NCBI GenBank assembly: GCA_041674385.1
Contig: JBAYVU010000001.1
Span: 142,791 to 206,790, forward strand
DNA from: JACRAR01 sp041674385
Lineage (GTDB): Bacteria; Pseudomonadota; Gammaproteobacteria; Burkholderiales; Rhodocyclaceae
Length of the DNA stretch: 64,000 bases
Reading direction: 5' to 3'
Position 1 is the stretch's first letter, and each line of letters begins with the position of its first letter. The notes below the pieces were generated by a model. It worked only from the letters and a program-made list of their open reading frames with translations, made no database searches and was not told the DNA's origin. A program made the translations under genes and the position numbers. This document shows positions 59,875 through 64,000 of this stretch, piece after piece.

Positions 59875-61302
59875 ATGAAATTCGCGCGTCTGGCCACTTG
59901 GATATTTTCCGGATTGCTGTGTGCTTCCAACATTGTCTATGCGCAAACTGTAGCCGCCGAGGCGCCAATGCAGCAAGCCGGTGCGATGCTGACGAATGAG
60001 GCCATGGGCGCGTTGCTGCGGCAAGCCGACGGATTGATCAGAAGCGGCAAGCTGGCGGATGCTTACCAGCTTCTTGAACCAAGAGAGGCGGACTATTCCG
60101 GAGAGATTGCGTTCGATTACATGCTGGGAATTGTCGCCCTGGATAGCGGCAAGCCCGATCGCGCTACCATCGCATTTGAACGTGTCCTGGTTTCCAACCC
60201 CAACTTTTCCGGAGCACGGCTCGACTTGGCGCGAGCCTACTTCGCAATGGGAAGCGACGATCTCGCCAAAAACGAATTCGAAATAGTGCTTACTCAAAGT
60301 CCCCCGGAAAGTGTCAAGGAGGTCGTGAAAAAATATCTGGATGCCATCGCTAAGCGCAAGCTGGACAAGATTCAACACATCTCCGGGTATATCGAGACAA
60401 GCATTGCCAAGGACTCCAACGTCACCGCGGTGACTTCCGACTTCAGCAAAGGCGTGCAAAATGTTTTTGGGATTCCCGGGGTGTTGCCCACGGGCAGTTC
60501 GGTCTTGAGCTCAGGCACAACTGCGGGCGTTTCGGCAGGCATAGACTTTACCCGTTTGTTGAGTGAAGAATACGGCCTCAGCGTATTTGCCGGCGCAGAT
60601 CTGCGGCAACGCAACTACGAAGGTTTTTCCGCGCTGAACAGCACGAATCTGGATTTGCGCGGCGGATTAAGTATCGTGCGCGGCGAGGACATGTACCGTT
60701 TGTTCGTCAATATGGGGCAGTATCGTCAAACCGGCATGACCGAGGGAATCAATTCCAATCGTGACACGCCGGGCATAGGCGCTGAATGGAAGCGCAAGTT
60801 TGGCGAGCGCGACCAACTCAGCTTGTCGACACAATACAGCAGACCGCGCTATGCGACCCAGGAGACACAGGATACCGACCAGGTCATGTTGAGCGCTTCA
60901 TGGCTGCATATTTTTGAAGGAAGAACCTCCCCCTTGATCTTCGCCAATTTAACTCAAACCGTCGATCGCGCCGTGCACCAACTCGCCACAGGCAGCGACA
61001 TGAGCCGCACAACCACCGCAGCCCGTACGTATTTTCAGTGTACCCCGTGGGCACAGTTGGACTTTTTCCTGTCGGCGGGAGTCTCCCTGCGCAATGACGA
61101 CACTTTGAATGCCCGTTCCGCGCTTTCGCCGCCCGTCTATGGCCGGGATGTGACCAAGGATGTCTCATTGGGCGCCACTTGGCGCCCTTGGCCCAAGTGG
61201 ATGATCAAGGGGCAAGTGGCCGCTTACAAAAACAATTCGAATCTGGAGCTATATCAGTTTCGTCGTACCGAGAGCAGCGTTTCGGTACGCCACGATTTCT
61301 AG
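59875..61302 (+). CDS. TPR plus outer-membrane beta-barrel protein (Slam/DUF560-like architecture)
   Basis: The product is 475 residues. A signal peptide (about 1-24) is followed by TPR-like helices (about 40-165, with FDYMLGIVALDSGKPDRATIA and GARLDLARAYFAMG). An amphipathic beta-barrel fills about 170-475 and ends in RHDF, a C-terminal aromatic typical of Bam substrates. Length and order (TPR then barrel) match the Slam/DUF560 surface-lipoprotein assembly modifiers. Orthology is not proven and no lipoprotein client is seen nearby. It sits between the two FecR-domain genes and 26 bp before the second, so it may help export or display its product. Confidence 0.75.
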   Translation: MKFARLATWIFSGLLCASNIVYAQTVAAEAPMQQAGAMLTNEAMGALLRQADGLIRSGKLADAYQLLEPREADYSGEIAFDYMLGIVALDSGKPDRATIAFERVLVSNPNFSGARLDLARAYFAMGSDDLAKNEFEIVLTQSPPESVKEVVKKYLDAIAKRKLDKIQHISGYIETSIAKDSNVTAVTSDFSKGVQNVFGIPGVLPTGSSVLSSGTTAGVSAGIDFTRLLSEEYGLSVFAGADLRQRNYEGFSALNSTNLDLRGGLSIVRGEDMYRLFVNMGQYRQTGMTEGINSNRDTPGIGAEWKRKFGERDQLSLSTQYSRPRYATQETQDTDQVMLSASWLHIFEGRTSPLIFANLTQTVDRAVHQLATGSDMSRTTTAARTYFQCTPWAQLDFFLSAGVSLRNDDTLNARSALSPPVYGRDVTKDVSLGATWRPWPKWMIKGQVAAYKNNSNLELYQFRRTESSVSVRHDF

Positions 61303-61328
61303 ATATCGCGCAGCATCAGGAGTTTATT

Positions 61329-64000
61329 ATGAAATGGCTTAATCGATTTGCATTGTGCCTCTTGCTGGTTTCTCTGCCAATGGCAGAAAGCTTGGCGAGC
61401 GCTGGCAAGTTCAATTTTGTTTCTGGCGACGTCCGCGTGACGAGTGCTGCGGGAACACGCAAGGTGGTTCGTGGCAGCGAAGTCGAGGCAGGCGAATTGA
61501 TCGTTTCCGGTTCGGATGGAATGGCTCAGCTGCGAATGAACGACGGGGCATTCATTGCCGTTCGTGCAGATACCGAGATGCGCATCGACGAATTCCAGTT
61601 TAACGGAACGCCGGATGCATCGAGCAATAGCGTGATCTCCTTGCTGAAAGGAACGATGCGCGCGTTTACCGGGGCGATCGCAAGCTTCAACAAAGACAAG
61701 TTCAAGATGAAGACGGCGACCGCAACCATCGGGATTCGGGGTTCCGGCAACGTGCTCAACTTTTCGCCGGAAAACAGGATAACGCTCAATCACACCATCG
61801 AAGGCAGTCATATCGTGTCCGCGGTCGACTTGAGCGGTGCAGTACACACGCTGGTCACCATGCCGGGACAGACTGTGCAGATCGCCCCTGGTGCGGTGAT
61901 GAGGTTTGTGCCAACGCCAGCCTTCATCTTGAATGCGGCAGCCGGCACCCCGAGCAGCAAGACTGAACAAAAACAGCAAAAGGACGATTCGCAGCAAAAG
62001 AACAAGGAAAAACAACAGAGCTCGGAAAAAGAAAGTTCGGAGAAGAAGAGTTCCGAAAAGCAAAGCGCAGAGAAACAGAATACTGAAAAGCAGGGTTCGG
62101 AAAAACAAACATCGGATAGCAAAGACCAAGGTAAGATGCAGCCTGCGGATACCAAACAGGCCACAGAAACCAAGGATCAAAAGCCGTCATCGGATAAACA
62201 GGCCGACGCGGCAACATCAAGCAGCACGGGCGCAACGAGCAAGGCGAGTTCCACGGCCAATGGAGCGGCGACAGCGGGTGACGCGTCATCAACAGGAACA
62301 GCCTCGGAAGCGAGTTCGACCTCCTCCTCGGGAACCGTTTCCGCGGGGACCGCATCAGGCACGGCATCTTCAAGCACGGCATCTGCCGGGAAGGAATCCG
62401 CGGCCACTACTGCGCCAGGCGTATTATCGGGAACGTCATCAGGAACAACTGCCGCAGCGACAGCACCGACTGAAACAGCGCCGCCGTCCGGTACTCCATC
62501 CAATGGATCAACGGCCGCTGCATCAGCTTCGGCAGGAGCAGCCGTTATGGCTGTTGGATCCAGCGTTGCCGGTTCGTCTGGGGCGGCAGCAGGCAGCGCC
62601 CCATCGACCAGCGCAGCCAATGTAGTGACTGCACCGACGGCCACCACACCGGCCTATACGCCGCCGACGCCGACAACGCCGACCTATGTGGCGGAGACCC
62701 CTGCGGCAACAACTTACACCGCACCGGCGGCCAATGCGCCAGCCTACACCGCACCGACGGCCGCAGTGCCAGCTTACACTGCGCCAGCATACACAGCACC
62801 GGCCTATACCGCACCAACTTATACTGCGTCCACATATACAGCACCTACCCTGGCTGTCGCTACCGATGTTGCGGCACAGGTTGCCGCCCAGACTGCCGCG
62901 CAGGTCGCTGCCCAGACCGCCGCCCAGACTGCCGCGCAGTCCTCCGCCCTGACTGCCGCTCAGATGACTGCCGAGACAACCGCCCAGGTAGTCGGCCAGG
63001 TTGCCGCTTGTACGGCGAATCCGGAATCTTGCATAACGCCGACATGTGATGCGGTCTGCGTTGCGGCCAAGGTTGCTGCCTGCGCGGCGAATCCGATCTC
63101 CTGCACAAGCCCTGCTGCGAATACTTGCATCGCCCCGATGGTCTGGAACGGTGTTTCCTGTATCGCACCGATAGCGACAAGCTGTGTCGCTCCGATGTTC
63201 TGGGACGGTTCCGCCTGCCGGGCGCCTACTGCCGTCAGTTGTGCCGCGCCAATGGTTTGGAACGGGATTTCCTGCATCTCTTCGACAGCAGGCAGTTGCA
63301 TCGCGCCAATGGTTTGGAATGGCACTTCTTGTGTCGTGCCCACTGTTATCAGCTGTGCCGCGCCAATGTATTGGGATGGCAAAGCCTGTGTCGGATCAAC
63401 CGCGACAAGTTGTATTGCACCGATGTTCTGGAATGGCACTACCTGCGTCGCCCCAACCGTTGGCAGTTGTATCGCGCCCATGGTCTGGAATGCCGCTACC
63501 TCAACCTGCGTTGCTTCGACAACAACTCCGGCCTCTTGCGCTGCGCCGATGATCTGGAATGGCACAGCTTGTATTGCGCCGAATGCCAGCGTTTGCATCG
63601 CTCCGATGGTCTGGGACGGCATAGCCTGCATCGCCCCGGCCAGCCCAAGCTGCGCGCCTGGTTTCGTTTGGAATGGAACGGCTTGCGTCGCTTCGACGCC
63701 GACTCCGGCGAGTTGTGTCGCTCCGATGATCTGGAACGGTACAGCCTGCATCGCGCCAGTTGGCCCGACCTGCACGAGTGGTTTCGTTTGGAATGGAAGC
63801 ACTTGTGTCGCAGTGACCGCGAACACCTGTGTTGCCCCGATGATCTGGACCGGGACCTCGTGTAATCTGCCGGCCGCTGGCACCTGTGTGGCGCCGATGG
63901 TCTGGAACGGCACCGCCTGCGTTGCGGCAACTGCCGGTTCCTGCGTTGCGCCGTTGATCTGGGATGGCAAAGGTTGTGTCGGCTCGACAGCAGCCAGTTG
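61329..64000 (+). CDS. FecR-domain surface protein with tandem two-cysteine WNG repeats (partial, runs off window)
   Basis: At least 890 residues without a stop. ATG 61329 follows AGGAG. There is a signal peptide (about 1-25, ending ASA) and a FecR domain (about 26-160, with TATATIGIRGSG). Next come a Lys/Glu/Gln/Ser-rich stretch (about 200-270), an Ala/Ser/Thr/Gly region to about 430, a YTAP repeat block (about 435-500), and an AAQ helical block (about 515-555). A cysteine-containing spacer follows. From residue 600 there are at least 15 tandem units of about 19 residues with consensus C-[VIA]-A-P-M-x-W-[ND]-G-x-x-C. Cysteines come in pairs about 11 residues apart. It is probably exported and disulfide-stabilised. 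No known binding function can be assigned. Confidence 0.88.
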   Translation, partial: MKWLNRFALCLLLVSLPMAESLASAGKFNFVSGDVRVTSAAGTRKVVRGSEVEAGELIVSGSDGMAQLRMNDGAFIAVRADTEMRIDEFQFNGTPDASSNSVISLLKGTMRAFTGAIASFNKDKFKMKTATATIGIRGSGNVLNFSPENRITLNHTIEGSHIVSAVDLSGAVHTLVTMPGQTVQIAPGAVMRFVPTPAFILNAAAGTPSSKTEQKQQKDDSQQKNKEKQQSSEKESSEKKSSEKQSAEKQNTEKQGSEKQTSDSKDQGKMQPADTKQATETKDQKPSSDKQADAATSSSTGATSKASSTANGAATAGDASSTGTASEASSTSSSGTVSAGTASGTASSSTASAGKESAATTAPGVLSGTSSGTTAAATAPTETAPPSGTPSNGSTAAASASAGAAVMAVGSSVAGSSGAAAGSAPSTSAANVVTAPTATTPAYTPPTPTTPTYVAETPAATTYTAPAANAPAYTAPTAAVPAYTAPAYTAPAYTAPTYTASTYTAPTLAVATDVAAQVAAQTAAQVAAQTAAQTAAQSSALTAAQMTAETTAQVVGQVAACTANPESCITPTCDAVCVAAKVAACAANPISCTSPAANTCIAPMVWNGVSCIAPIATSCVAPMFWDGSACRAPTAVSCAAPMVWNGISCISSTAGSCIAPMVWNGTSCVVPTVISCAAPMYWDGKACVGSTATSCIAPMFWNGTTCVAPTVGSCIAPMVWNAATSTCVASTTTPASCAAPMIWNGTACIAPNASVCIAPMVWDGIACIAPASPSCAPGFVWNGTACVASTPTPASCVAPMIWNGTACIAPVGPTCTSGFVWNGSTCVAVTANTCVAPMIWTGTSCNLPAAGTCVAPMVWNGTACVAATAGSCVAPLIWDGKGCVGSTAAS
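63126..64000 (+). repeat. Tandem 57-bp (19-residue) cysteine repeat array
   Basis: Unit starts (first Cys codon) fall at 63126, 63183, 63240, 63297, 63354, 63411 and 63468, exactly 57 bp apart. After that, two units are longer (about 69 bp, with an extra TPxPAS-type insert). Fifteen complete units are visible and a sixteenth begins at the window end. Third codon positions vary between units, which shows selection at the protein level. Confidence 0.92.

Noticed and set aside
63126..64000. A 57-bp periodic array that could be taken for a CRISPR or a satellite
   Set aside because: The units stay in one open frame, vary at third codon positions and have no unique spacers between identical repeats, so this is a protein repeat.

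Overview
The window reads as one chromosomal segment of a GC-rich betaproteobacterium. The evidence is the gene orders argS / SPOR protein / dsbA, slt / NDUFA9-like / cca, torF-glnK-amtB, and polA / LOG / DUF2782 / nadD-rsfS-rlmH-maf-rng, plus a waaQ-msbA lipopolysaccharide (LPS) operon. A Nitrosomonadales- or Rhodocyclales-like host fits best, but this sequence alone does not fix the genus. I see no rRNA, tRNA, CRISPR array, insertion sequence, integrase or plasmid gene.

Layout. 1-3.9 kb (minus): two tandem DsbA-type thiol oxidases (the outer one cut by the window edge), a SPOR-domain division protein, argS, and 5-formyl-THF cyclo-ligase. 3.9-9.2 kb (plus): Slt70-type lytic transglycosylase, an NDUFA9-like SDR, cca, an alpha/beta hydrolase and a DUF1840 protein. 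9.2-10.4 kb: a MarR regulator divergent from a Yip1-like membrane protein, with a palindromic operator on the shared promoter. 10.4-14.1 kb: metH. 14.2-18.0 kb: rhodanese, HDOD protein, a NarL/NarX-type two-component pair and a PilZ protein. 18-20.8 kb: Bcr/CflA exporter and YifB ATPase. 20.8-23.1 kb: a MarR / cytochrome b561 / YceI / YceI operon with an operator inside its promoter spacer. 23.1-26.3 kb: ubiK, then a nitrogen-controlled torF-glnK-amtB operon behind tandem NtrC-like sites and a sigma-54 promoter.

26.3-39.7 kb is a tight minus-strand LPS assembly operon. In transcription order it holds waaQ-like GT9, GT4, msbA, an asparagine-synthase-type amidotransferase, GT4, a second such amidotransferase, GT9, a CgeB-like GT, and an O-antigen-ligase/GT9 fusion. 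polA follows and carries an in-frame palindromic repeat. 42.5-48.3 kb is a housekeeping block.

48.3 kb to the window end is the most unusual part, a surface/secretion locus. It encodes a TpsB transporter with a duplicated POTRA-like unit, a 2813-residue TpsA beta-helix protein with a mucin-like 115-residue threonine tract and a charged tail, an exported FecR-domain protein, a TPR + outer-membrane-barrel protein of Slam-like architecture, and a second exported FecR-domain protein. That last protein ends in at least 15 tandem 19-residue two-cysteine repeats and runs off the window with no stop. I read these as parts of one surface-adhesin assembly system. The system-level function is inference; the individual architectures are read directly from the sequence.
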